Shown in pieces: positions 51,612-63,052 of a stretch of 64,000 nucleotides of DNA. Source of the DNA: Antedon mediterranea (Eukaryota; Echinodermata; Crinoidea; Comatulida; Antedonidae). Positions within the stretch are counted from its first letter, which is position 1; the number at the start of each line of letters is the position of its first letter. Location of the stretch: contig NC_092675.1 of assembly GCF_964355755.1 (NCBI RefSeq), forward strand, positions 16,319,312-16,383,311, written 5' to 3'. The notes under the pieces were generated by a model. That model did not search any database and was not told the DNA's origin. It saw only the letters and a list, made by a program, of their open reading frames with translations. The translations under genes were made by a program, and so were the position numbers.

Positions 51612-52484
51612 ATGGCTGTGGCATCAACGAATTATAAGAACACTCACTTGCTGACCATTGAACCTGATACCTACTGGTCAAGAAGAACGACTTCTGATCC
51701 TGTTGATGTTGAATTTGACATCGAGGGAAACATTCTTGTCTGCAACGCCACTGATGAAATTATAAAGTTCAATCAACAAGGCCAATTTCTCTCCCGCTTT
51801 TCCGTTGGTCTTGACAGAAAAATAAAGGGAATGTCGTGCAACGAAAATGGTGAAATTTTTATGACCGATGACAACGCAAAAGAAGTGATAGTCTGTGATG
51901 ATGAGGGTCAAGTAACTTTCGATTTTTCAGTACCACGAGATGCGGAATCATCGATGAATCTCAGAGGATTAGTAGTTTCAAACGAAACCGGAGACGTGTA
52001 TGTGGTGGACAGTTACGCAGCAAAAGTTCTAAGACTCACAAAAAACGGGAAATTATTAAACAAATTAGGCATATATAATGAGATAAAGGGAACATTAGTT
52101 TCCCCATGTTATATAGCCTTGGATTCAAATCAAAATGTGTTAGTAAACGATAAGGACCAGAATCGTGTCCAAGTATTTCGACCAGACGGTCAGTTTGTCC
52201 GATCTCTACGTGGATGTCGCCACCCGGGAACGTCTCTAGAATTCTTAAATCAAGCCAGTGGTATTGCTGTTTTAGCAAACGGTACTGTAGCCGTTGGTTC
52301 ACAAGCTGGGTTGTTTGTTTGTAAAAATGAATCATACGGGCCCATAATTCGTAGGTTTGACGATAAAAACAGTTCGAATGGCATTATGGGTACTAAAGGT
52401 ATTGCTACTTACCGTAATGTTATGGCAGTTGCATTGTCGATACAAAATGCCGAATCCACCATTGAGTTATTCGTTGGATATTAA
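51612..52484 (+). CDS. Stand-alone NHL-repeat propeller protein, copy 2
   Basis: 290 residues, one exon, strongly similar to the protein at 44490 along its whole length (shared VDVEFDI.GNILVCNATDEI, LSRFSVGLDRKI.GMSCNE, QVFRPDGQFVRSLRG, IMGTKGIATYRNVMAVA). Six NHL blades and no other domain. Near the start it lacks four residues that copy 1 has, and blade 3 keeps a regular VYVVDSYAAKVLRLTKNGK strand that copy 1 has lost. AATAAA at 52743 is a likely polyadenylation signal. The gene may be a retrocopy-derived or tandem duplicate; no intron exists to decide. Role unknown. Confidence 0.85.
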   Translation: MAVASTNYKNTHLLTIEPDTYWSRRTTSDPVDVEFDIEGNILVCNATDEIIKFNQQGQFLSRFSVGLDRKIKGMSCNENGEIFMTDDNAKEVIVCDDEGQVTFDFSVPRDAESSMNLRGLVVSNETGDVYVVDSYAAKVLRLTKNGKLLNKLGIYNEIKGTLVSPCYIALDSNQNVLVNDKDQNRVQVFRPDGQFVRSLRGCRHPGTSLEFLNQASGIAVLANGTVAVGSQAGLFVCKNESYGPIIRRFDDKNSSNGIMGTKGIATYRNVMAVALSIQNAESTIELFVGY

Positions 52485-52536
52485 GAAAATGTCTTTAATA
52501 TTAAATGTTGCGACAATTAAGAAGAATTTCAATTAC

Positions 52537-52640
52537 AATTTTACATATTCTCTGAATAGGCCTAAACACATTTTACATATTCTCTGAATAGGCCTAAACA
52601 CATTTTAGATATTCTCTGAATAGGCCTAAACACATTTTAC
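52537..52640 (+). repeat. 32 bp tandem repeat in NHL copy 2 3' UTR
   Basis: Just over three copies of TTTTACATATTCTCTGAATAGGCCTAAACACA with few differences, within the probable 3' UTR. Confidence 0.9.
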
Positions 52641-52759
52641 CCCATGATTAATGTCTGCCGATCCAGAAGGAGGTGTAAAATGTAAATTGCGTCATGTATA
52701 GGCCTATTATGGTAAATTAGCACTGAATTGAATACCTAGTCGAATAAAAATTATTTAAA

Positions 52760-53780
52760 ACCTATACTTTCATGTTATTTTTCCTCAAAATAAGGCCCCA
52801 CCACATGCAACACACAATAAAACATGACTGATTATTACCATATTACAGTAATCAATCAATCAACAAAAATAATTATTTCACTTATAAAAAGACAAAAGAA
52901 ACAGTAAGTTTTAACCAAAACCATTGTTTGACAGACAATTTAAGTATTTTTTGCTTTAATTTTCAAGTAAATAATGATTTTTTCAATCCAGTTTTTTGTC
53001 AAAGTGAATAACTATTATGTGACATTAAAATGGCATATATTCAACAAAAAATGTGAAAAAAAAATATTTAGGGGAACAATATATTTAAGGTAGAGTACAA
53101 TAGAATGGTTCGTAACCTAAGTAACAGTAACTTTATGATTCCACCAAAGGATAAAAGGATAAGTGCAACCTATTTTACATGTCATATTATAATTATCAAT
53201 AGAAATTCTTAACGCATGGATGGATCCCCATGACAACTGTTCAACATTGCAGATCAAGGTGTGTTGCTTCAAAAGCGCCATCCATACAGTTTACAACAGT
53301 CACCACCCACAGAACAATACAACGCCATTGTAACGGCCATCCGCTAGGCCATTTTATCTGTACCTCGTTACTCAAATCTTTCTGTGGCGTAACAAAATAG
53401 TTATATACAAAGAAAATAATTTAAAAATTGACACTATTAGAAGATGCAAATTATAAAATCATGCAATTGATTGTGCATTTATTGACCTATCTTCTAAAAA
53501 AATATTCAATTTAAGAACAATTTTACATAAAATAAACGAAAATATTTAGGCGGATGAATACATTTCCTTCCGTTCAGTTGTAAGGACTAGCAACTGTTGC
53601 CTTGAGAATAAACGCCATAGTCACCGTAGTCTTGACGACTGTTACCCGCCAACTACAAGGTAATTTCTGTTTTTATTATTCCTAGTGTCCGATTGCAAGA
53701 GACTGCGCTTGCTATGTATATATTCTACTATAGACAGATTACATTTAATTTCATGATGTTTACTGAAAAATGCTAATATT
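52760..53780. other. Intergenic stretch, no gene recognised
   Basis: Mostly AT-rich. At about 53589-53601 there is AGCAACTGTTGCC, a pair of RFX-type half sites, and at 53660 CTACAAGGTAATTT, a possible donor. It could be the start of a gene whose body I cannot recognise. Confidence 0.3.
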
Positions 53781-53787
53781 ACACAAT

Positions 53788-54000
53788 TTACTGCCTATGA
53801 TTTTTAGCTAACGTGACAAAATGGCGGTGCATGCACGCATTTTTCTGATTGACTTCTACTTCGTAGTCACGACCAGTCACTACATAGAAAATCGAATTCG
53901 TTTTAGCTGCCTGGCCTGGTGGTGGCGGGGTGGTGATGCAGTGGCTTTCCACCTCCCAGCCTGTACATAAACCAATGTTACTCCACCATTCTTTTGACAT
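53788..54000 (-). CDS. Possible short protein or exon, unrecognised
   Basis: A 70-codon minus-strand frame starting MSKEWWSNIGLCTGWEVESH with a balanced, protein-like composition and a proline run (TTPPPPG). The DNA here is less AT-rich than its surroundings. On the other strand AAAATGGCGG, a YY1-type start-site motif, lies at 53818-53827. I do not recognise a family. It may be a first exon, a single small gene or chance. Confidence 0.25.
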   Translation of the reverse strand: MSKEWWSNIGLCTGWEVESHCITTPPPPGQAAKTNSIFYVVTGRDYEVEVNQKNACMHRHFVTLAKNHRQ

Positions 54001-54903
54001 TAATAAACTAAACTGTGTGTGAAGTACGGCAGTAGTTAATTTACACGGAATAACGTACAGTAGTAGGCCTAGGCTAGGCCTATATTAATTCATTTCATCA
54101 TTCGTGATGTTGAAAAAAAAAAAGTTTTTTTTTTCCCTAGCTGGCTTAGCCATAGGCTAGCATTGCCATATGGTTGATGGATAATGATGGGTAGGCCATA
54201 TTATGCATGCAGTGCCCTCTGTGTATATTTTTATTTTAACAAGTGTTTTTGAAAATGGATTGGTGTTATAATATAATAATAATAATAATAATATATTAGA
54301 ATTAGAAATCTATATTATTTCAATTTGTGGATGGGGAATAGGGGCCTAGTTTAAAACAAAAAACAAATAAAATGTGTGGAAAAAAAACTAAATAAGCCCT
54401 GAAGGGCTGCAGAATGGCTTGAGAAATTAAAAAAAAAACATGATGGTTCACAGTGCCTTTATTTTAACTATAGAGAATATAAGTTATAAGTTAAGTTTAA
54501 TCTTGCTGAAAATGTTCGTAAATATACCAAGCGCAATTGATATGTCATGTGTGGCTGCAATGTAAATCCTGTGTGACATGTGCGTTATAAATGGAAAACC
54601 CAGGGTGTGCGCTGAATTTTTACCCTCCAAAAACAATATTAAAATGTACTTTATGGGGACCAAGAGGTCTATATTCCTAAAATGGTCTTACCTCAGTCCC
54701 AACTATGGTTTGGCTGAGGTATGACAGAATCCTAGCTTTATATTATACCTTTACTACACTGGTCCAGTTGTGTAGTTAGGGCGCGGAATAAACAGTTTGC
54801 GGAGCGCTGGTCTAGATACAAAAAAAAAGCTTTGCATTTACTAGTATTTTACATAAATGTTCACTAGTAAATAATTTTGAGAATATTATTTTATTAGTAG
54901 ACT

Positions 54904-55523
54904 TTAAAGACACCTTCCCTACAATTTGTGACGTTTTGTAAAAATAATACATATATATTACTTTAAAAACATCAAACCAGGTCATTCCTTGTCTTAAATG
55001 TACGTTTTATGGTAAATTATGATAAAAAATGAGAAACAATGCACTACCTAAGTAGCTTGCGGAGACTGACCTCTCGTGGACGGTCTTAGGCCTAGCCTAG
55101 CTAGGCTTAGTTTTGTAGCTGGTAAACATCGGTAACGTACGAACATCGTACGCTAGCTATATACCTAGTCTAACGTTGTATAGTTGCTGCATTAATTGTC
55201 TTTCTATTTTTGCCAGACTCCGTTGATACAAATTGGGGAAAACCCGGTATTTTTGCTGAAAAGTCTTCCATTTGTTTTGGCCTCGTGATCGATCAAAAAG
55301 TGGGTTAATTACAGAAGAAAAGCAGAAATATCAATCCGTGCGCAATGCATTTTGGGATTTATAGCGGGCCGCTATAATGATTAGAATCGACTTATTTTTC
55401 ACATTTTTAACCATTTAAAGACGAAAAAAGTTATTGCAATAGGACCATATAGTATTATTTTTACATTAAATATAGTTTGTGATCTTAAAATAGATCTAAA
55501 AAACGTAGGGAAGGTGTCTTTAA
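54904..55523. mobile_element. 620 bp inverted-repeat element (TTAAAGACACCTTCCCTAC)
   Basis: The ends TTAAAGACACCTTCCCTAC (54904) and GTAGGGAAGGTGTCTTTAA (to 55523) are perfect inverted copies of 19 bases; TTAA at the tips may be the target site. No coding content. Inner sequence includes GCGGGCCGCTATAATGATTAGAATCGAC. Confidence 0.75.
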
Positions 55524-55995
55524 TACTGTACTTTAATAAATTGTTCTTAGTCTCGTCTAATATTCTTATTCACTAGAAGCCTGCTTTATTCATTTCACCA
55601 TTTCTATCCCCTGTTGATCTTGCTCTGTTACAATTGTTGGACCAATTTATAATTGAGTGATCACAAATAAAGATACAATATTATACAAAGTTGACTTTTT
55701 TTTTTGTTTCCTTATTCAGCTGCAAACATTTCAGTTATTTATGAACCATTCAATTTTTAAATGGAATATTAGCAAAAAAATATCTTTTGTTCAGTAATTG
55801 TATTAATTACCTTTTTTATTAATTATGTGTAGGATTTTTGTTTCAAATGAAGCCCAAGTACAGTACAGTATGACTTCCCTGCCTTGAAGAAGCTACTGTA
55901 CTGTAAGTGTGATAATAATACACCTTTTTTTCACTAGCTAAAAAGAAACCACCATTTTCTTTTGATTAACCTGGGACTGCCACACTATCAAACTA

Positions 55996-56152
55996 ATTTG
56001 ACAAAAAAGTGTGATGTGCCCAAATATGGTAGTGATATGCCCAAATATGGTAGTGATTTGACATCATGTCCATGTTTTTTTTTGCCTACAGGTAGCACAT
56101 CACATTTTTTGTCACAAAGTTTGATACAGGTAGTGTAGACAGAGCTTTACAG
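55996..56152 (+). repeat. Dispersed repeat, CCCAAATATGGTAGTGATAT family
   Basis: Second good copy of the repeat at 19885-19995, with GCCCAAATATGGTAGTGAT duplicated in tandem and ending GTAGACAGAGCTTTACAGTA, just before the possible pogo-like end. Confidence 0.6.
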
Positions 56153-56307
56153 TACAGTCGACCTTCTCATTTACACACTTCTTAATTACGAAGGTCTTCT
56201 GATTGTATTTTACGAACGCCGTTTAAACGATGACGTCATCAGCCAATTAAAAAAATAACATATTAAAACTTTTACACCTACTAAATTATCATCTTAATTT
56301 ATTAACA

Positions 56308-56386
56308 CTTTGACTGCCAAACACAAAGATCTTCGTTTTTGGAAACACAACGCTTGACTGCCAAACACGAAGATCTTCGTTTTTCG
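56308..56386. repeat. Twice-repeated AACACGAAGATCTTCGTTTT palindrome
   Basis: TTGACTGCCAAACAC.AAGATCTTCGTTTTT occurs twice, 46 bases apart. The second copy holds the palindrome AACACGAAGATCTTCGTTTT with only one mismatch. Confidence 0.7.
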
Positions 56387-57000
56387 CGTTTTTTTACGAA
56401 ATCCGGTAGATAGGTTAATTATCGGTATATACTATAAATATGGACACTAAATTCGGTCTGGACCGTGAATATTTTACCTTTTGAAAGTAACTAATCTGGT
56501 TACGAACGATTGTCAAAATGGTACCTGTCGAAATAACATACACCGCGTATCACAGTAGCGCGTACAGTGATGGTTTGGCGCATTGTGTATCGGTCGCGCG
56601 CTAGCTATGCTGCCGAAGCATTACAAAGGTTTATGTGGATTGGCATGTTTGTTTGTTATCTGAATAAAAAATAATGGATGAATTTTCAATAAGAAGTCTT
56701 TAATTTTATTATTGTATGTATACCCTAATTGTTTTGGTGTTCCACTGTAAGTGGCCGAGTTTCACGCAACAAACTTGTTTAGAAATGGTATGAATATTAT
56801 CATCAGTTTACTAGCTAGGCTAGTAGTACTAGGCTATAGCCTAGGCCTAGTCGTAAAACGGTTCCGGACCAACTTTAGGCCTAGTTAACTAGGCCTGGTT
56901 TCTTTACTATGTGGATTTTGGCGAAACATTGATGTAAGATTTATGATTTATAAAATGTAATACATTTTTCGATAGTGATAACTTCTTTTTATAGGCCTAC

Positions 57001-57130
57001 CGCAGGCCTCGAATTTGGGGATTTTAGGGGCAAGGCCATTTGGCCTCCGGTTTTCATTGATTTTAGGGGCACCAAGGCCAAATGGGAGGGCACCAAGGCC
57101 ATTTGTTTTAAATCAAAGGGGCACCAAGGC
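57001..57130 (+). repeat. GGGCACCAAGGCCA repeat, copy 1
   Basis: Starts GCAGGCCTCGAATTT and continues with GGGCACCAAGGCCAAATGGGAGGGCACCAAGGCCA. A related block at 60650-60790 ends in the exact complement AAATTCGAGGCCTGC. Confidence 0.55.
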
Positions 57131-57689
57131 CAAAATTAAAAAATATTTTAATAACTAGGCCAAATTTAAAAATAGCTTGTTTCCGGTTGAGGGTGGAATT
57201 TTTTTCCAAAAAAAAAGATTCTACCCGCAAAATGTTTTGGGATTTCCCCCTATTCATCAGATTGCGTAGTAGTAGTAGGACTGTCTACAATACATCTTTT
57301 TGTATTTCATATAAATATTACGTGTATTTACGATCTATATAAATAATAAATAGGTACGATGTTCAGCGTTTTATAGTTTACCGTCCTGTGTTGAATGTTT
57401 CGTTTAGTTTCAAATAATGCGATAAAAAGGCATGTGAAGCCAACCAAGTAAGGCCCGGAACAGGTATAAAAACCCTTCCAACAGCATGCTACTCAGCCTT
57501 ACTTAGCTAGCAGCCGACGGAGAAAACATGATACAAAAACAATTTGTTTGTAGGCCTTACCTACAACTATTCATACACAGAGTGTTAACCACGGTAAAAA
57601 TCAAGCCAATTACATTATGTAGTAGAATATAAATTATAGTTATTTTCCGAGTTTCGATTTTTGAAGCTTTTTTGTTAGTATAACCCATA

Positions 57690-59753
57690 CAGTACCGGAC
57701 AGAATTATTGCAGATTTTGAACGCATTCAACGCATTGTTAAAGTGTTGACAACGCGTTGAAACTGCGTTGTCCGTTGGCGTTGAAAGTGTTGAGTTCGTT
57801 GAACTGTTTATTCAACCAACACAATGTGTTGCGTTGAGTTTGCGTTGAAATAACGAACAATCGGATTCGTATGGTATTTACAGATTGCCAGTGTGTATTA
57901 GTAGTAGTAGTAATAGTATAAAATACAGTATTACAAATATTTAAGAAAACAAACATAATGTGTATTTTTCCGCGGAAACCTAGCTTAATATATTACACTA
58001 GGCTAGGCCTACTACTAACGAGTAGGCCCCGTGTGTATATGAGCCGCGTCTGCCATCGCAGTTAAAAGTAGTGGTCATGTCCTCAATTACTGTGTGCCTA
58101 TATTAACTGGAGTATTAAATACCAAAGTTAAGGCGGCGGTGAATCTTGGAGGCTAGGTCACATCGTAATTAATTATTTCCAAACTAAAAACTTCGCAGTA
58201 CTGTACTACATTTTTCTCGATTATTTATAAAAACAACGTAGCCTACACCCGCCGCCATGGAAGGCAACAATACACCACCAACATAACGATCCAGCATGGT
58301 CGTCGTCTTTTTCACGCATGCTTTTCGTGACGTGAGGGACGAACTGATCGAAAGGTGAAGAGTTCATTCATTATGAAATAACGCGTAATTAAAAGGGAAA
58401 AAATCGTTTAGTTTTATTATTATCCATAAATATATCATTATCATGTATTATATTATAAATTAATTATTGTGATGCCTAACGTAACCCATGCAGAGAAAAG
58501 CGTTAAATATAATAACCAAGAAATAGGAATGACCAATTTGATGACAATAGGCAATGTTACTGTTAGGCGTTTTCTTTAAAATCAAAACCTGTGCCATACC
58601 ATATTATTCACGCCAAGGTGTAACCCACAAATATTTGAATAACCAAACAATTCAGAATAAAGAACCACTTTATTCTGATGCAAGACAATATATTATTACA
58701 GGCGAGGTTTAGGCGTTTTCTCTTTAACATACTATTGTTTTGTTTCTTAATATAATTATATTGGCCTCCTCCTGAAACTGTATGAATGGGATGGGAGTTG
58801 CGAGAATATGCGAGCGAACAGCCAACATTTTAATCAGTTTACAGCGTGATGCTTTTCAAAACGCGCAACGTTTTCAACGCGTTCAACGCTATGGGATTCA
58901 ATTGTTTAACGTCGTCAACGAACGGTCAACGGGTTCAATACATTCAACACGCTCTATTGTTAACGTATTCAAAACGCTTTTTGTACTTAAAAATGTAATG
59001 TTGTTCGATTTATAAAGATTTAAATTGGTTCATGGGTGTCGGACACGTCAAATTTTTTAGTTCTTTCAAATTACATTACAACAAACAATGGGACAATTAT
59101 AAAATAAAAACCAAAATAGAGAAACAATATTTTAACTTAACTCTTGAATCTCGAACAGCTAAAAAATGTAGGCCTAAATAAAATTAATTACTTCGTCGTC
59201 ATTAACGATCGTTAAATACGTCATAACACACGTGGTGTTTTTCTTGAGGAAACCAGGGTGGCGGCCTCGTGTGTTGATGTCAGTAATTTCCACGTTGTTT
59301 GATTTTACGACGTGAGATCGTGTTTTCCCCCGGAAGGCCTACAGTACAGTGTTAACTGTTAGACTTGGCATCGACCTTATTATTCGATGTTTTCCTTCAC
59401 TAAACACTGGGAAATATCACTGTGTGTTTTATTTGGTAACTGTCCGTTCAATACTTAAAAATATATCTAAGCTTCATATATATTTTATTTATATTAAAAT
59501 ATCTGGTAGTGACTGCCGATAGGTATTTTGCCTGTTGTTGTTACTGATCGTTCAGGCGTGCAACGGTGCAATCGGCCAGTCTAGTGCTGCAGCAGCTAGC
59601 GTTGAAATAACTAATTGTTTACTTGACATGCTGATAATGACTTTCGTTGAATAAACAACTAAACGTTGAAAGCCGTTCAACGCAACGCAAACACAACGCA
59701 ACGACAACGTGTTGAATGCGTTGGGATTTTTGCAATAATTCTGTCCTGTACTG
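57690..59753. mobile_element. Tc1/mariner-like inverted-repeat element (2.06 kb)
   Basis: The tips CAGTACCGGACAGAATTATT and the complement of CAGTACAGGACAGAATTATT are inverted copies with one mismatch, flanked by TA on both sides (57688-57689, 59754-59755). CAGT tips and TA targets are typical of Tc1/mariner elements. Behind each tip lies a CAACG/CGTTG-rich zone, and another CAACG zone sits in the middle (58860-58990). No transposase frame survives or was ever present. Confidence 0.7.
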
Positions 59754-59759
59754 TATAAG

Positions 59760-60640
59760 AATTCAAAACACGGACGGACACCGACCCCTTTCTCTCTCTG
59801 TTTAGCCTTCGGCACGTGTATTCTGGACTATACCATTTCCTTGAATTCGGTAAAAACGCGTTTGGTAATTTAGTGTACGACGTTGTTAAACAAGATTTTT
59901 CGATGATCTGTCTGCCGGATTATTGAGGTGGGTGCGATAAAATATATATATGATATACTTCCAACGATCTTCGGGTTGAGGTGCAGGTTTAACTTTGGTG
60001 CTAAAGGTAAACACCCCTAATTTTACACGTACAGTATAATGGACTACACCATGCAGGAACGCACATGGTATTTTCTTCTCAGAGGGTGCGTGTACGTCAA
60101 AAGGAATTGTTTTTCCAACGATCCGCCGATCCTTCGCGCGTGGTACTCTCACACGACGTTTTTTGTGTGTGAAATTTCTTATCAGAGGGTGCGTGTGCGT
60201 CAAATAGAATTGTTTTCCCAATGCATTGAATTGCGTGTGTTCGACCGGATCGGCGGCGGGAGGATAGGCTAGGCTAGCTAGGAGTGCGTGTAATATTTTT
60301 TTCATCGAAGGCGGCGGCTAGCTCGATTATTGTGCGACTTTAATACTTTCAGTAACCTCCGATCGAGGAACGTTTTTAGCTTGATTATTAAAAGTTTACA
60401 CCCCTGTATATTGATGTACTATCTATACCATGATTTACCACGCACGGCGGCCGGGATGATATTGTTTTGGTTACCCTATTGCAATGTTCGATGTTTTGTT
60501 TACTGTTTGTGTATTAATAAATGCGTTTAGGGAAATCCCCTTCCAACGAAGACAGGCGATAGTTTTGCGTCTCGTCCGAGTCGTGTAAACAAATCTTCTT
60601 GACATTATTTTCTATCTAATTCAGTGGTTTTTATTGTGGT
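59760..60640. other. Stretch without a recognised gene
   Basis: Frames of 139 codons (minus, 59886-60305) and 77 codons (plus) are open here but resemble no family. TTCTTCTCAGAGGGTGCGTG/TTTCTTATCAGAGGGTGCGTG (about 60070 and 60175) is a ~105 bp tandem duplication that keeps frames open. Confidence 0.35.
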
Positions 60641-60649
60641 AAAACTCGG

Positions 60650-60790
60650 GAAGGGCACTCGCGGCCAACGCAAAAAAAAGGGCAGGCCAGTAGTGGCCGT
60701 GGGTGCTATTCATTTTCGAGGGCATTGAGGCCAACTGGGAGGGCACCGACGGCACTGGCCGCGGTGGCCGTGGTAAAATTCGAGGCCTGC
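60650..60790 (+). repeat. GGGCACCAAGGCCA repeat, copy 2
   Basis: GC-rich block GAGGGCATTGAGGCCAACTGGGAGGGCACC related to 57050-57110 in the same orientation, ending AAATTCGAGGCCTGC, the inverted partner of 57002-57016. Confidence 0.5.
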
Positions 60791-60950
60791 TACCGGTGCC
60801 GTGTAAGTAACTTTTTCGTTGTTTGTTGATCTCACCGGGCGATATTTTCATATTGTGATGTCTTGCACAAAATCGCGAATATCTCGACTTTCTTGCGCGA
60901 AACTACGAAAAACTCAAAAAGTGCGTTACTTTCATTTTACTATTACGATT

Positions 60951-61155
60951 CAGGGCATCACGTATGCAAAACCCAGGAGAGCAACAAATCGCTCTCCTCA
61001 AATCACCGAGGAGAGCAATTCGCTCTCCTTGCAAAAATTTTAAATCGCTCTCCTCAAATATTTATGTTGAAGTTGAAGGATGGTCGCCCTTATTAAAAAT
61101 GGCTGGCCCTTATTAATTTTTTGTACACATTTTTTTGCCTGACAGGGGATAACCC

Positions 61156-61188
<33 letters not shown>

Positions 61189-62289
61189 GCACAACAAATG
61201 TATACTGTACCTCTCCCCTAAAATCCCCCACACCCACCTTTACACACAATATTTTCCGTGGGGATCGTATTATTCTACAGTACAAAAAATTCAAGCCAAT
61301 TTTTTTTTTATGGCCTGCCTGGGTAGATTGGGTTTCAGGAGCCTGGAGAATCCTGTCCTGGCCAACTATATATGCCTTTAGCCTAGCTTTTCTAGCCTAG
61401 CTTGTTGGCCTAGAAATCAGACAGAAAACCTGAAAAGTATTTACCTGCAATTCAAAAATTATACAATTCTAACATGCAACAGCCATTAAAATATTGATAA
61501 TAAGTTACAAAGTGTCATTTTAAAATAATTAAGAAAGATATTTGATCGTGTTTACATGTGTCACACATGGGCGCACGCACAATAGGGGAGGGCTGAGAGA
61601 GCTTCTAGAAGATGCTGACGTCACACATCAGCACGTGTTTTGAGGATGATTTGAGTGACCAAAATTGGTTAGAACTTTCGAAGAAATAATCCATCTTCAA
61701 AATGGCATAATTAAAGCAACCAGCAGCTAAGTTTTTTTAAATAATAAACATTATATTTAGGCCTCCTATATTAATGTTTCCTTTTAAAATTAAATATATT
61801 TTATTAACTCGTTCCATAAAAACATAAAGGGAAAAATTATTGGTTGGGACATGATCTTCCTGTAAAGGAGGTGTTTCTATGACACCGTACTGGTTGCACT
61901 ATGAGGCGATGAAGTAAACTCGCCCTTGAATGCGCGCAGGCAGGGGAATCCCCTTTGTTGGTACCTCGCACACTGAGATGGAGCGCGATGAATTGCTCTC
62001 CTTTTCGAAGGTTGTTGATTGCGATCGCGCTCGCGATCCTTAAAAACGAGGGACTGCCATTAGGCTTGTAGCTTTATAACTTAGCTTATATATTATTAGC
62101 CTAGGCCTAGATTGGTTTTAACTTTTAAAAATCCACGTGTTTTTAGGCCTCTTGACAGAAAAATCAACACTGTCAAAAGCTAGGCTCTATTTTGAAAATT
62201 AAGGAGCGCGATAAATTGCTCTCCTCGAAGCCTGTTGAGGAGCGCGGAGGAGCGCGGTCGCGCAGGCGCTCCTTATAAATGATGCCCTG
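60951..62289. mobile_element. hAT-like non-autonomous element (1.34 kb)
   Basis: The ends CAGGGCATCA... and ...TGATGCCCTG are inverted, and ACGATT flanks both sides directly (60945-60950 and 62290-62295). CAGGG tips are typical of hAT elements, although those usually give 8 bp repeats. Both ends carry arrays of GGAGAGCAATTCGCTCTCC-type palindromes (60990-61060; 61975-62275). The interior includes a C homopolymer. No transposase seen. Confidence 0.7.
61157..61186 (+). repeat. Poly-C tract
   Basis: Thirty C in a row, then GGG. The length is prone to sequencing and assembly error. Confidence 0.9.
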
Positions 62290-62295
62290 ACGATT

Positions 62296-62988
62296 TACAT
62301 ATTGCGATTTGAAAATCGTTCTTGGTACCATTGTAAAGCTAAAATCTTTATGATTATTTTAGTCTAAATGTAAATCAGATCAAATACATAGTTTCAATCA
62401 GCTTTAATAAAAACATCGAATTGGGCTATAAACGCTGGCGGTGGCAGTTTCTAACTGGAAAAAAAAAAAAAAAAATAAATAAATAAATAAAGCAATGGTT
62501 AATTACAAACGTATTCTGTTTATTTTGAGTTTAAAAGTTGTTTAGGCCCAGGTCGTTTAGTCTAGGCCTAAGCTAGTGGTCAGGAGATCATCACTTCCAT
62601 GGTTGGTAGAGGGACGATTCGGCCTGGGATTATTTGGGGAATTCCATTTTACTTGCTGTCCACACTAGATTGTAGTAGCTTTCAAAATGTAAAATATATG
62701 CGGTCCAGAACGGATTTGATATTACTTCAAGAACAGATTTGTAAATTACAGTTTTTATCAAAATATGCAACAATAAAAAGGAAATGATGGAAGCAGAAAT
62801 ATCAATCTTTTTGGCAGTCAAAGTGTTAATACTGTATTTTAATATTGTTCTTTTAGTTACTATACTATGCACACAGGTAAGTTGTACATAGGGCCTTTGT
62901 TTGGACATGTTTTTACCATTGATTTTAATAGAAGGCGCTGTTTTTCCAAACCTTCTCATTTACAAACGCCTCTCAGACCAAGGGGTAC
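62296..62988. other. Stretch without a recognised gene
   Basis: AT-rich with an A/AAAT run at about 62460-62490 and short frames only. A 109-codon minus-strand frame (62630-62959) shows no family resemblance. Confidence 0.35.
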
Positions 62989-63052
62989 GTAAATGAGAAG
63001 CTCGACTGTATTACAGTTAGTGTCAATCCACATACCCTGGCATTGATGAGTT

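Larger units (their letters stand above)
56155..63008. mobile_element. Possible pogo/Tigger-like element, heavily nested
   Basis: CAGTCGACCTTCTCATTTAC at 56155-56174 and the complement of CAGTCGAGCTTCTCATTTAC at 62989-63008 are 20-base inverted ends with one mismatch, each next to TA. Farther in, TTAACACTTTGACTGCCA (about 56302) is matched by GGCAGTCAAAGTGTTAA (about 62812). The ends resemble Tc1/pogo-type tips. No transposase was found between them; other elements fill the middle. The two ends may belong to separate small elements. Confidence 0.4.

Noticed and set aside
52757-54900. Hidden multi-exon gene
   Set aside because: Apart from one short frame at 53788-54000 no segments with conserved protein character could be linked by splice sites.
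59886-60305. 139-codon minus-strand frame
   Set aside because: It overlaps a ~105 bp tandem duplication, has no recognisable domain and no supporting splice or start context; left unannotated as a gene.
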